Source of the DNA: an uncultured Clostridia bacterium
Lineage (GTDB): Bacteria > Bacillota > Clostridia > Christensenellales > Borkfalkiaceae
DNA: 32,119 nt
Direction of reading: 5' to 3'
Assembly (NCBI GenBank): GCA_947589235.1
Contig: CANQAX010000011.1
Span: 1 to 32,119, forward strand
Shown here: piece by piece, positions 8,035 to 17,245 of the stretch
Numbering within the stretch: position 1 is the first letter of the stretch
How the letters are laid out: the number at the start of each line of letters is the position of its first letter
Notes under the pieces: generated by a model
The model's input: the letters and a program-made list of their open reading frames with translations, nothing else
Told to the model about the DNA's origin: nothing
The model's database searches: none
Program-made: the position numbers and the translations under genes

Positions 8035-11000
8035 CTACTCGATGATTTCTTCCTCCGTGTCCTCGGGGACCCATGAGAGGGTGCCCAAGCTCACCTGCAC
8101 CTCGTAATATTCGCTGACGTCGTTCCCCTCCGCGTCGTAGATGTGCACCTCCGAGAGGGTGTTTTCCGCCGTCTCCTGCTCGATGTCGAGCACGCCCGTG
8201 GCGCGGCATTCGAGGTGATGATCGGAAAGAAGGGAGCCGTACGAGATGCGGTAGCCCGGTCCGTTCTCTTCCGACCAGACGAAGGGCTCCTCCCCCTTCT
8301 CGAGCGAGAGGGAATTGGTCTTGATGCGGAGCACCCGCTTGTTGACGCGGAGCGGCGTCTCCGAGCCCTCGAAGTCGAAGCGGTTTGCCGCGGTGTAGTC
8401 GTTATCGCCGTCCGAGACCGTCCCGCTGCAGAGCGCGCGCACCTCGTCGAGGGAGAGCGCCCCCACGGCGGTGATGCTCCCGCCGAGCGTCACGTGGATC
8501 CACTCGCGCTCGACGTCGGGCGGCTTCTTGACGAGGAACCAGTCGTCCTCGCGGTAGGTGAGCGGCTCGCCGTCGTACGGCTTGGTAAGGCTGAAGAGCT
8601 GAATGACGATGGGCGACTTCACGCGGAGCGTTCCGATCTCGCCCATGGCGACTTCATAGTTGTCCTCGACATTGTTCCCGTATGCGTCGAGAATGACGAC
8701 GGTGCCAAGATATTCATTGGGCACATAGATTGCCGTTTCGTCGGTATCGGTGATCTCCCGCACGGAGAGCGACTCGACTCTCGAGACGGTGTGCCCCGAG
8801 ACGAGCCCCCTCTCTTCCGCCTGTTCCTCCCACGTGAAGTCCGCGCTGTGCATCTCGCCGTCGTACACCCATTCGCCGTCCAGAAGGGACAGGGTGACGG
8901 CGCGCTTTCCGACGGTGACGGTCCCCTCTTCCCTGTATTCGAGCGCGAAGTTCGAGAGCGAAACGGGCGACGACCTGCGGTCCAAAATCGAAATCGATTG
9001 GACGGTGTTCGGATACGTCCCCGCGTCGCGGAAGCCCGTCATCGCGGGCGTGACGGTGAATCCCTCGAGCTCGCCGTATTCGCCCCAGTCGAGGGTGTAC
9101 TCGTCGCAGGTGTGCGTGTCGCCGTCATACACCCAACTGCCGTCCCCCGTCGTGACGGTGAGCGGGCGGGACGTGACAGTGAGGAAGCCGAAGTCCCGAT
9201 TCCCTTTGTCGGCATAGTTGTCGGTCACGTCCTCGCCGTTCTCGTCGGTGATCGTGAGAATGTAGTTGTCCTCCATGATGAGGTTGCGGATGGTGCCGAC
9301 ATCGGTCAGGCTCGGCGAGCTCAAGATGGTCATCTCGAGGTTGTGCCCTTCGATGAGATTCTCGTAGGTGTAGCTCCGGTCGCTGTGCGGCTCGCCGTCG
9401 TACACCCAACTGCTCGTGCCCGTCGTGATGTAGATGGGTCGGGGCGTGACGGAAAGAGTGCCGAACGATATCTGAAGTTCATAGTTGCCCGTGACGTCGC
9501 CGCCGCCCCCGTCCCGAACCGTCCAGACGTCGAACTGCATCTCGTTCGGGGTGTCCTCCGTCTTGTTCTTGACGGAGGTGGGCGACGAAACTTCCGCCGT
9601 GAAGCTGTGCCCCTCGACGAGATTCTCGCATTCCCCGAACGTCGGCTGCGTGTGCTCCTTTGCGTCGTACTCCCAACTCATGGTGTCCGTCGTGACAAAG
9701 ATGGGGCGCTTGTTGATGACGATGTTCCCGTACGTCCATGTGAGTTCGTAGTTTTCGGTGACGTCGGTCTCCCCGTCGTACACGTGCAGGGCGTCGGGGT
9801 CCCAGATGTTCTCCGTCGTGCCGAACTCGGTGCGGGTGGGATAGACGGACTCGTCGGCGCGGATGACATGCCCCGCGACGAGGGTATTGCGCCTTTCATA
9901 GTAATTCGTGACCCTGTGCGGCTGCGCGTCGTAGGTGAACTCGTCCGTGCCCGTCACGAGGGTGACCTTTCTTGTCTCGATGACGACGGTGCCGTACTCC
10001 CACGACACGGTGTAATTCCTCGTGACGTCCTCATCGCCCTCGATGTGCCATTCCGCGGGGACGTTGGAGTTGGACGAGACGTCCCTCCACGAGGGATATT
10101 CGCCCACGATCCTGTGCCAAGATACGAGCCCCTTCCCCTCCTGTCCCGCCGTAAGGTCGTCCGCGTAGGGGGCGGAGTGGAACTCGGCGTCGTACTCGGC
10201 TGTCACGGAGCCCGAGAGGAAGGACACGGGGCGGGGCGTGACCGCGACGGTGCCGAATTCGGTGACGGCGACGTCGTAATTGTACGTGACGTCCTCTCCG
10301 CTGCCGTCGAGAATGCGGAGTTCCACCTCGTTGTCGCCGCTGTCGCAGTCGGTAAACGCGGTCGAGCTCGTCACCTCGAAGGTGTGCCCGTCCGCGAGCC
10401 CATACGGCGTGCCGAGCACCTCGGCATACGGATAGGCGTGCGGCTCGGCGTCATAGACAAAGGACTGCGAAAGGCTCCTGAAGTTCACCTGCCGCTGCGT
10501 GACGGTGACGGTGCCGAAGCGATAGGAAATTTCGTAATTTTCGGTGACGTCCGCCCGCCCGTGCGCGCTGTCGAAGATCTGCGCGGTGCAGACGTTGGAA
10601 TATTCCCCGATATTCACCTTTTCGACGTACCCTTCGCCGCGCCCGAAATCGGTCTCGACGACGTGCCCCCCGAGCGCGGGATAGTCCCCGTATTCGGGGT
10701 GCGCCTCGGCGTACACCTGCGGCTTTCCGTCGTAGACGAAGGTCTCGGAGTGGGTGACGACGGTGATCGGGCGGGGGTCCACGGTGAGGGTGCCGTACAC
10801 CCAAGAGACGATTTCATAGTTGCGCGTGACGTCCCTTCCGCCGGCATGGATCTCATACGAAGAGAAGGTGTACCTGTTTTCCGCCGTCACCTTCCCGAGA
10901 ACGGTGGGAAGGGTCGCTTCTCCCGAAAAGCTATGCCCCTCGACGAGGCGGGAGACATTGTACCCCCCCTCCTCGTGCGGGGCGGCGTCGTACACCCATC

Positions 11001-13659
11001 TGCCCGAAGCCGTCGTGACGGTGAGCAGGCGGGGGGTAATTTCGAGGTCGCCGTATTCCCAAGTGATCGTGTAGTTGGAGGTGACGTCCCCTCTCTCGCC
11101 GTCGCGAATGCGCCAGCCCTCCGCGACAGTGTTTTGTGCGGTGCCGCGCTCGGTGAGGGAAGGATAGACCGCCTCGAGCGTGTGCCCCGCCGCAAGGGTA
11201 TTGGAGACGGCGCGGCTCGAGGGCACGCCGTGCGGCTCGGCGTCGTACTCGAAGGAGCCCGACCCCGTGAGAAGGGTCACGGCGCGGGAGTAGATCTCGA
11301 CGGAGCCGTCGAGCCAGACGACTTCGTAGTTGTCTGTGACGTCCTTCCCGTCCGAAGAGAGAATATGACGGTCCGACGAGGTGTTGTCGTACACGCCGAC
11401 GGGGCGGAAGGAGCGGACGGTCGCGCGGACAAAGTGCCCGCGGACGAGGGTGCCGTTTTCCTCCACCCAGCTTTCGGGCGAGGAGACGGAATGGTCGGTG
11501 CCGTCGTATTCAAAGGTTCCCGACCCGGAGCGGAGCGTGACGCTTCGGCGGTCCACGGTGAGCGTTCCCGTCCCGTTCACCGAGACGGAATAGTTGGAAG
11601 TGGCGTCCCGCCTAAAGCCGTCGAGAATGCGGAAGGAAAGCTCGTTCGGCGCCGTGCCGAAATCTGTGATCTCCGCCGCCTTGGTGACCTCGAAGGAGTG
11701 CCCGCCCGCAAGCTCCATGGCGGTCCCGTCCGTACGGAGCTCGGGATAGCTGTGCGCCTCGGCGTCATAGACAAAACTCTGCGAGAGGGTGACGACCCCG
11801 ACGGGGCGAAGCCCAACTTCGACGGTGCCGAAATCTTCTGAAATTTCATAGTTCCGCGTGCGGTCGATCCCGCCCTCGCGCACGTTGAGGACGGGCGCGT
11901 TCTTGTAGCTGCCCGCGTCCCGCGCGGAGAGCGTCGCGGAGAGGACGAGTTGCTGCCCCTCGGCGAGCTCCCCGTCCGTGATGTCCGCCGCCTCATAGAG
12001 GTGCGCCGTCCCGTCATAGGTGAAGGAATCGGACGGGGTGCGAACGGTGATCTTCCGCCGCTCGCAGGTGACGGTGCCGAACGCCGTCGTAATTTCATAG
12101 TTGCGCGTGACGTCCCTTCCGCCCTCGGAAATGGCGACATGGGGTGCGTTTTGATAGGTCCCCGCGTCGGTCACGGTGAGGAAATTCGTGAGGACGAGCT
12201 CCTGCCCGAAGGCGAGCGTTCCCGCCTCGATGCTCCGCTCCTCGTAGGTGCGCGGCTGTCCGTCGTAGACGAAGGTATCCGAGGGGGTGCCGACGGTAAT
12301 TCTTCGCCGCTCGCAGGTGACGGTGCCGAACATCGGCGTGATCTCATAGTTGCGCGTGACGTCCGCGGACCCCTCGCGCACCGCAATGCGCGGCGCGTTG
12401 GTGTAGGTTCCCGCGTCGGTCACGGTGAGGAATCCCGAAAGGACGAGCTCTTGCCCGAAGGCGAGCGTTCCCGCCTCGATGCTCCGCTCCTCGTAGGTGC
12501 GCGGCTGCCCGTCATAGATGAAGGTGTCCGAGGGGGTGCCGACGGTGAGGCTCCGCCGCTCGCAGACGACGGTGCCGTAGACGGTCGTGATGTCGTAATT
12601 TCGGGTAACATCCGCCTTCCCCGCGAGAACGGAGATACGCGGCGCGTTGGTGTACGTGCCCGCGTCGGTCACGGAGAGAAGCCCCGCAAGGGAGAGTTCC
12701 TGCCCGCCCGCGAGCGAGCCCTCCTCCACCCTCACGCCCGAAAAGACGTGCTCCGCCCCGTCATAGACGAAGCGGGAGGCATCGGTCTCCACCGTAATTT
12801 TGCGCGGGGTCACCGAGACGGTGCCCGTCTCGAACGTCAAGTCGTAGTGCTCCGTCACGTCCTCCCCGTCCCCGTCGAGAATGCGGTAGGAGAGCACGCC
12901 GTTCCGCTGCGAGCCCACGTCGGTGAGCGCGGGGAACTCCGCCTCGAAGGAGTGCCCGCGGGCGAGACCGTACTGCGAAAATTCGAGCGTCCCGTCCGAA
13001 TGGGGCGTTCCGTCGTACACGAAACTTTGGGTGGCGGTGTGCACGGTGACGGGACGGTTGCGGTCGGCGACCGTCCGCATGACGGGCGAAAGTTCATAGG
13101 ACGCGGTGACGTCCTCCCCCGCCGCATTGAACACGCCGAACGTCTCGGCGACGATCTCGAGGCGGCTGCCCGCCTCCTCGGAGGAATATTCATACACGCG
13201 GAGCTCGTCGTCGTACTTCAAGTCGGCGACGAACTCGGGGGTCTCGCCGTAGACGAGATAGTCGCGCAGGACCCGCACCTGCCCGCGCGTGGGATAGATG
13301 CGGAAGGCGTGGACTTCGCCGTAGCGCTTCGTCCCGACGACGGACATCGCATAGGCGCGGCATTCATAGTCGCCCGCGGTGCGCGGATAGTCCTCGCTCC
13401 ACTCCCCCCCTTCCGCGGGGCGGTACTCGAATCCGCTCTTGCGGTTGAAGACCGACTTGACTGTTGCCTTCAGCGGTTCGCCGTACTCGACGGCGGCGGG
13501 GACCATGTCGCCGCTTACCATGCCCGCGACGCCGAGCATGGCGCCGATAGCGGCGAGAAGGAGCAAAAATCCCATCAAAAAGAGCAAGCGGAAGCGCCAG
13601 AAGGCATCGAAGAGACGCTTCCGCCGATCCAGTTTTGCCCGATAGGATTGATAGAGCAT
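8035..13659 (-). CDS. Giant membrane-tethered surface protein with about 19 MBG/YDG-type domains
   Basis: The 1874-residue product has a basic N-terminus (RAKLDRRKRL), one membrane helix (about 24-48) and then an outward-facing chain. From about residue 205 it is built of roughly 83-90-residue beta-sandwich units. Each opens with an S-x-x-F-x-YDG/YDA-x-xH motif and closes with DVTxNYEIxxxxGTVxVxxR. I count 18 units with YDG or YDA and one final unit where it is replaced (LEKGEEPFVWSEE). These match MBG/YDG-type domains of bacterial adhesins and stalks. No LPXTG or other sorting motif is present; the protein ends in an acidic tail (EDTEEEIIE), so anchoring is by the N-terminal helix. Neighbouring units 3 and 4 are almost identical, pointing to recent duplication. 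The start follows AGGGGAATACC, nine bases after the stop of the gene before. It is the last gene of the operon; ligand unknown. Confidence 0.88.
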   Translation of the reverse strand: MLYQSYRAKLDRRKRLFDAFWRFRLLFLMGFLLLLAAIGAMLGVAGMVSGDMVPAAVEYGEPLKATVKSVFNRKSGFEYRPAEGGEWSEDYPRTAGDYECRAYAMSVVGTKRYGEVHAFRIYPTRGQVRVLRDYLVYGETPEFVADLKYDDELRVYEYSSEEAGSRLEIVAETFGVFNAAGEDVTASYELSPVMRTVADRNRPVTVHTATQSFVYDGTPHSDGTLEFSQYGLARGHSFEAEFPALTDVGSQRNGVLSYRILDGDGEDVTEHYDLTFETGTVSVTPRKITVETDASRFVYDGAEHVFSGVRVEEGSLAGGQELSLAGLLSVTDAGTYTNAPRISVLAGKADVTRNYDITTVYGTVVCERRSLTVGTPSDTFIYDGQPRTYEERSIEAGTLAFGQELVLSGFLTVTDAGTYTNAPRIAVREGSADVTRNYEITPMFGTVTCERRRITVGTPSDTFVYDGQPRTYEERSIEAGTLAFGQELVLTNFLTVTDAGTYQNAPHVAISEGGRDVTRNYEITTAFGTVTCERRKITVRTPSDSFTYDGTAHLYEAADITDGELAEGQQLVLSATLSARDAGSYKNAPVLNVREGGIDRTRNYEISEDFGTVEVGLRPVGVVTLSQSFVYDAEAHSYPELRTDGTAMELAGGHSFEVTKAAEITDFGTAPNELSFRILDGFRRDATSNYSVSVNGTGTLTVDRRSVTLRSGSGTFEYDGTDHSVSSPESWVEENGTLVRGHFVRATVRSFRPVGVYDNTSSDRHILSSDGKDVTDNYEVVWLDGSVEIYSRAVTLLTGSGSFEYDAEPHGVPSSRAVSNTLAAGHTLEAVYPSLTERGTAQNTVAEGWRIRDGERGDVTSNYTITWEYGDLEITPRLLTVTTASGRWVYDAAPHEEGGYNVSRLVEGHSFSGEATLPTVLGKVTAENRYTFSSYEIHAGGRDVTRNYEIVSWVYGTLTVDPRPITVVTHSETFVYDGKPQVYAEAHPEYGDYPALGGHVVETDFGRGEGYVEKVNIGEYSNVCTAQIFDSAHGRADVTENYEISYRFGTVTVTQRQVNFRSLSQSFVYDAEPHAYPYAEVLGTPYGLADGHTFEVTSSTAFTDCDSGDNEVELRILDGSGEDVTYNYDVAVTEFGTVAVTPRPVSFLSGSVTAEYDAEFHSAPYADDLTAGQEGKGLVSWHRIVGEYPSWRDVSSNSNVPAEWHIEGDEDVTRNYTVSWEYGTVVIETRKVTLVTGTDEFTYDAQPHRVTNYYERRNTLVAGHVIRADESVYPTRTEFGTTENIWDPDALHVYDGETDVTENYELTWTYGNIVINKRPIFVTTDTMSWEYDAKEHTQPTFGECENLVEGHSFTAEVSSPTSVKNKTEDTPNEMQFDVWTVRDGGGGDVTGNYELQISFGTLSVTPRPIYITTGTSSWVYDGEPHSDRSYTYENLIEGHNLEMTILSSPSLTDVGTIRNLIMEDNYILTITDENGEDVTDNYADKGNRDFGFLTVTSRPLTVTTGDGSWVYDGDTHTCDEYTLDWGEYGELEGFTVTPAMTGFRDAGTYPNTVQSISILDRRSSPVSLSNFALEYREEGTVTVGKRAVTLSLLDGEWVYDGEMHSADFTWEEQAEERGLVSGHTVSRVESLSVREITDTDETAIYVPNEYLGTVVILDAYGNNVEDNYEVAMGEIGTLRVKSPIVIQLFSLTKPYDGEPLTYREDDWFLVKKPPDVEREWIHVTLGGSITAVGALSLDEVRALCSGTVSDGDNDYTAANRFDFEGSETPLRVNKRVLRIKTNSLSLEKGEEPFVWSEENGPGYRISYGSLLSDHHLECRATGVLDIEQETAENTLSEVHIYDAEGNDVSEYYEVQVSLGTLSWVPEDTEEEIIE

Positions 13660-13668
13660 GGTATTCCC

Positions 13669-15783
13669 CTATGGCGTGACGGTCAGTTCCCCGTACCGCG
13701 TCTCGATGGAGTAGTTCCACGTGACGTCGTTGCCGTTCTCGTCCACGATGGTATAGTCGAGGATCTCGTTGGTGCTCCTGCCGTAGTCCGTCTGCCCCTC
13801 GCCGAACACGACGTCGACGAGCTCGTGACCCTCGGCGAGCCCCTCGCCGCCGACGGTGACCGTCTCCGACGTGAGCGGCGTGCCGTCGTACTGTTTCTGT
13901 GCCGAGGGCGTCTCGAACACGATCTTGCGCTGTTCGATCTCGATGACGCCGTAAATTTTTTCGATGTAGTAGGAGGAGGTGACGTCGTTCCCCTCCGCGT
14001 CCAAGACGGCGGCGGAGAATCCGTTCGCGCTCCGCCCGACGTTTGTCAGCGTGACGAACTCCGAGATGACGAGCTCGTGCCCTTCGAGGAAGGCAGCGGA
14101 GCTCTCATCCACCCAATAGTTAGCCTCGGTGAGCGGCTTGCCGTCGTACGTCTTGGAGGCGCTCCCGCTCGAGACGATGATGTGCCGCTTGTGGCAGACG
14201 GTGCAGACGTTTTCGCCGTCGTACACGTGGCGGTTGGTCGCGGGGAGCACCTTCCTCTGCGTCTCCTTGCACACGATACAGCTGTTCTCCGCATATCCCG
14301 CATATCCGCAATTCGGCTCGCGGACGGTCACCCAAGGGGTGAGGTAGACGTGTTCGTGATCCCAAGGGAAGAACCCCTCGGGGAGCGCGCCCTCTGGAAT
14401 GGCGTCGGGCGGAATGAGCAGCCACGGGAGCGCGAGCCACGGGAAGTCCGTCGGCAAGTTTTCCCAAGGAAGGGATGCCCAAGGGAAATCGGCGGGCATG
14501 TTGTCCCAAGGGAGGGCTTCCCAAGGGAAGTCAGGGGGAAGATTCTCCCACGGCACGCTGCTCCAGTCGAAGTTTTCGGGCATGTTGTCCCAAGGAATGA
14601 CGCTGTAATCGAAATCTTCGGGCAGGCTCTCCCAAGGGAAGTTGTTCCAGTCGAAATTTTCGGGCATATTGTCCCAAGGAATTTGACCGTAGTCGAAGTC
14701 CTCGGGCAGGCTCTCCCAAGGGAAGTTGTTCCAGTCGAAGTTTTCGGGCATATTGTCCCAAGGGATTTGACTGTAATCGAAGTCCTCGGGCAGGTTTTCC
14801 CAAGGGACCTTGTTCCAGTCGAAATCGTCGGGAAGTTGATCCCAAGGGATTTGCCCGTAGTCGAAGTCCTCGGGCAGGTTTTCCCAAGGAATGTTGTTCC
14901 AGTCGAAGTCCTCGGGCAGGTTATCCCACGGGATTTGACTGTAATCGAAGTCCTCGGGCAAATTGTCCCAAGGGATATTGTTCCAGTCGAAATCCTCGGG
15001 GAGCTGATCCCAAGGGATTTGACTGTAATCGAAATCTTCGGGCAGGTTCTCCCAAGGAATGTTGTTCCAATCGAAGTCCTCGGGCAATTGATCCCAAGGA
15101 ATTTGACTGTAATCGAAGTCCTCGGGCAAATTGTCCCAAGGAATATTGTTCCAGTCGAAATCCTCGGGCAATTGGTCCCAAGGGATTTGACTGTAATCGA
15201 AGTCCTCGGGCAAATTGTCCCAAGGAATGTTGTTCCAATCGAAATCGTCGGGGAGTTGATCCCAAGGGATTTGACCGTAGTCGAAATCCTCGGGCAAATT
15301 ATCCCAAGGGATATCCGCCCAAGGGAAGTCGGGCGGAACGTCCTCCCAAGGGACGTTCTCCCAAGGAAATTCCTCGGTGAGGTCCCCCCAAGGCACGCTG
15401 TCCCAAGGCATGTCGTCCCACGGGACGTTGTCCCAAGGGAAATCGGGCGGCGGGTCCGTCCAAGGCAGGTTTTCCCAAGGGAAGTCCTCGGGCAGGTTAT
15501 CCCACGGGAAGTTGTTCCAATCGAAGTCCTCGGGCAGACTGTCCCAAGGGAGCTGGTCCCAAGGGAAGTCGCCGTACTCGTCGAAGGGGAAATCGTCCCA
15601 AGGGAAACTGTCCCAGTCGAAGGAATCGAGGACGCGCTCCCAGAAGGGCTTCGGCTCCTCGATCTCCCCCGTGACGAGGGAGTTGAACCGCCCGTAGCCC
15701 GCAACAAAGCCAAGACCCCCGATGAGGACGAGGATCGTGACGATGAGCATCCCGAAGATGTAGAGCGGTTTGGAGAGTTTCAT
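13669..15783 (-). CDS. Membrane-tethered protein with 27-unit PWD/PED repeat, Cys motif and two MBG-type domains
   Basis: The 704-residue protein has one N-terminal helix (about 7-30) and an outside-facing remainder. Residues 78-451 are about 27 tandem 14-residue units of the form IPWDNLPEDFDYSQ or IPWDQLPEDFDWNN, often alternating in pairs; unit 4 is a 10-residue short form. The stretch is very acidic and rich in W, P, F and Y, with no basic residues apart from one lysine in unit 18. After it comes a cysteine-bearing segment (CGYAGYAENSCIVC and CTVCHKRH) of the kind seen between domains of Firmicute surface proteins. Two MBG-type units with SKTYDGKPL and QKQYDGTPL close the protein. I do not recognise the repeat as a named family. 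The start follows the AAA+ gene by 10 bp with a weak GGAA site. It shares the MBG module with the next gene, so the two stalks probably interact. Confidence 0.87.
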   Translation of the reverse strand: MKLSKPLYIFGMLIVTILVLIGGLGFVAGYGRFNSLVTGEIEEPKPFWERVLDSFDWDSFPWDDFPFDEYGDFPWDQLPWDSLPEDFDWNNFPWDNLPEDFPWENLPWTDPPPDFPWDNVPWDDMPWDSVPWGDLTEEFPWENVPWEDVPPDFPWADIPWDNLPEDFDYGQIPWDQLPDDFDWNNIPWDNLPEDFDYSQIPWDQLPEDFDWNNIPWDNLPEDFDYSQIPWDQLPEDFDWNNIPWENLPEDFDYSQIPWDQLPEDFDWNNIPWDNLPEDFDYSQIPWDNLPEDFDWNNIPWENLPEDFDYGQIPWDQLPDDFDWNKVPWENLPEDFDYSQIPWDNMPENFDWNNFPWESLPEDFDYGQIPWDNMPENFDWNNFPWESLPEDFDYSVIPWDNMPENFDWSSVPWENLPPDFPWEALPWDNMPADFPWASLPWENLPTDFPWLALPWLLIPPDAIPEGALPEGFFPWDHEHVYLTPWVTVREPNCGYAGYAENSCIVCKETQRKVLPATNRHVYDGENVCTVCHKRHIIVSSGSASKTYDGKPLTEANYWVDESSAAFLEGHELVISEFVTLTNVGRSANGFSAAVLDAEGNDVTSSYYIEKIYGVIEIEQRKIVFETPSAQKQYDGTPLTSETVTVGGEGLAEGHELVDVVFGEGQTDYGRSTNEILDYTIVDENGNDVTWNYSIETRYGELTVTP
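14431..15552 (-). repeat. 42-bp tandem coding repeat (14-residue PWD/PED units)
   Basis: On the plus strand the array shows TCCCAAGG every 42 bp, with codon variation between units but strong protein conservation. Many differences are synonymous (TCCCAAGG/TCCCACGG, GAAATC/GAAGTC), so selection on the protein is likely. The DNA remains similar enough for slippage or recombination to change copy number. Confidence 0.9.
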
Positions 15784-15793
15784 AGCTATTCCG

Positions 15794-17245
15794 TTACAGT
15801 TTGGCGACGCGGGAGAGATACTCGCGGCACTGCGGCATTCTGTTTTCCCCGAAGAGCGATTCGAGGAACTTCGACGTCTCGTCGAGGTCGTCGTGAAGCA
15901 TCGAGAGATCCTTATAGGCGAGCTTGCGGAGCACCTTCTTGCAGAGGATGTCGTCGAGCGCCTCGAGCTCCTCGCCGCCGCAGCTCACATAGACCGAGAT
16001 GAAGCTGCGGATCTGGCGGAGAATGCGGTTCCCGAAGGTTATCTGGAACTTTTCGACCAAGAAGTCGTCGAGCTCCTGAAGCCTACGCTCGTTGCGCTTG
16101 GTGATCTCGTACCCCCGCTGCGCATTTTCGGTGAGGCGGCGGAATTCGGCAAAGGAGATGGGCACGACGGGCTGCGCCGTCCCGTCCCCGAAGGGGGGCG
16201 TGCGCGTGTCGAGGTTGACGATCATCGCGCGGTCGTACACCTTGTCGGAGATGGCGAACGTCGAATCGTCGTTGTTCGCCGTGCCGATGAACCACATGTT
16301 CTCGGGCAGCTTGATCCTGCCCTCCTTCAGCCCCGCGGGGTCGTCCTCCCACGTGTCGGTGACGACCTCGAGGTAGCGGAGCTCGGGATTGGGGATCTCG
16401 AGCAGGGACAAAAATTCCGCAAAGTAGTACTCGACGCGGGCGATGTTCATCTCGTCGAGCACGGTGAGATAGATGGCGTCGCTCTTGTTTGCCTCGTACA
16501 TCTTGCGGAGAAGCGGCGTCTCGTTGTACTTGCGCGTAAATTCGTTGTAGTAGCCCAAAAGGTCGCTCCGCTCCTTCCACATCGGCTGGACGGGAATGAT
16601 GGCGGAGGAGTTCCCCATGAACTCGCCGAACGCATAGGTGAGCGACGTCTTGCCCGTGCCCGACATGCCCTGCAGAATGAGGATATGCGAGACGGCGAGC
16701 CCCGAAATAAATTCGCGCACCTGCGCCTCGGTATAGTAGAGGTGCAGGTTGTTCGCCGCAAACAGGCGGAACCGTTCGCAGAGCTCGGCGAGCGAGCGCA
16801 CCGTCCCGTCCTTCAAGTGGGGGCTCTCCGCGATCTCGTTGAGCTGGCTGAATCGGTGGGTGCGGCGCTTCTTTTCCTGTTCGGCGATGTAGAGCTTCTT
16901 CTCGGCGTCCACCGCGATCTGCACCGTCTCCTCCCATGTCCTGCGGCGGTACTTGAAGCGGTTGCGCCGCACGATGACGATGGTGAGCACGACGGCGAGA
17001 AGGAGCGGTATGACGAGGAGCCAGAAGATGACGAGGGTGCTGTTGATCTCGTTGGTCAGGAAGAAGTTGCGGATGAGGGTAAAGACGGCGCCGAGCGAGC
17101 CGTCCATCTGCATCCGTATGACGATGGCAAGGAAAGACCCCCCGATCAGAATGACCGAGGCGACGGACAGAATGGAGAGGATAAACCGCTTCCTTCCCCT
17201 CCGCTTAATCGACTTTGCCGATATCTCCTTCTTCTTCCGAGGCAT
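15794..17245 (-). CDS. Membrane-anchored McrB-like AAA+ ATPase (second of two intact copies)
   Basis: The 483-residue protein has two membrane helices (about 21-44 and 70-93), a basic helical linker, then a McrB/MoxR-like AAA+ core. Walker A is GMSGTGKT (193-200), Walker B is TVLDEMN (261-267), sensor 1 lies in GTANNDD, and the likely arginine finger is in DKVYDRAM. The C-terminal lid holds VYVSCGGEELEALDD. Long segments are nearly identical to the ATPase at 19065-20345 (PVQPMWKERSDLLGYYNEFT, LDEMNIARVEYYFAEFLSLL), so the two are paralogues and may form one mixed ring. With both ends inside, the ATPase faces the cytoplasm. A longer frame with a start 30 codons upstream exists, but the ATG at 17245 has AGGAGA eight bases ahead and overlaps the preceding gene by 41 bp. 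McrB relatives hydrolyse GTP in restriction systems; the substrate here is unknown. Confidence 0.88.
   Translation of the reverse strand: MPRKKKEISAKSIKRRGRKRFILSILSVASVILIGGSFLAIVIRMQMDGSLGAVFTLIRNFFLTNEINSTLVIFWLLVIPLLLAVVLTIVIVRRNRFKYRRRTWEETVQIAVDAEKKLYIAEQEKKRRTHRFSQLNEIAESPHLKDGTVRSLAELCERFRLFAANNLHLYYTEAQVREFISGLAVSHILILQGMSGTGKTSLTYAFGEFMGNSSAIIPVQPMWKERSDLLGYYNEFTRKYNETPLLRKMYEANKSDAIYLTVLDEMNIARVEYYFAEFLSLLEIPNPELRYLEVVTDTWEDDPAGLKEGRIKLPENMWFIGTANNDDSTFAISDKVYDRAMIVNLDTRTPPFGDGTAQPVVPISFAEFRRLTENAQRGYEITKRNERRLQELDDFLVEKFQITFGNRILRQIRSFISVYVSCGGEELEALDDILCKKVLRKLAYKDLSMLHDDLDETSKFLESLFGENRMPQCREYLSRVAKL

Noticed and set aside
14160..14310. Zinc-finger DNA-binding domain (CxxC motifs) in the PWD protein
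   Set aside because: The segment is in an exported protein and matches the cysteine-bearing linker motif of Firmicute surface proteins rather than a nucleic-acid-binding finger.
14431..15552. CRISPR-like regular spacing
   Set aside because: The period is a contiguous 42-bp coding repeat in a frame with a membrane anchor and known domains at its end; there are no unique spacers and no cas genes.
8143..16002. Very long open frames on the plus strand opposite the MBG and PWD genes (over 1200 residues each)
   Set aside because: They mirror the third-position GC bias of the minus-strand genes, have no ribosome sites at plausible starts, and read as low-complexity R/V/E/H/D-rich protein without domains.
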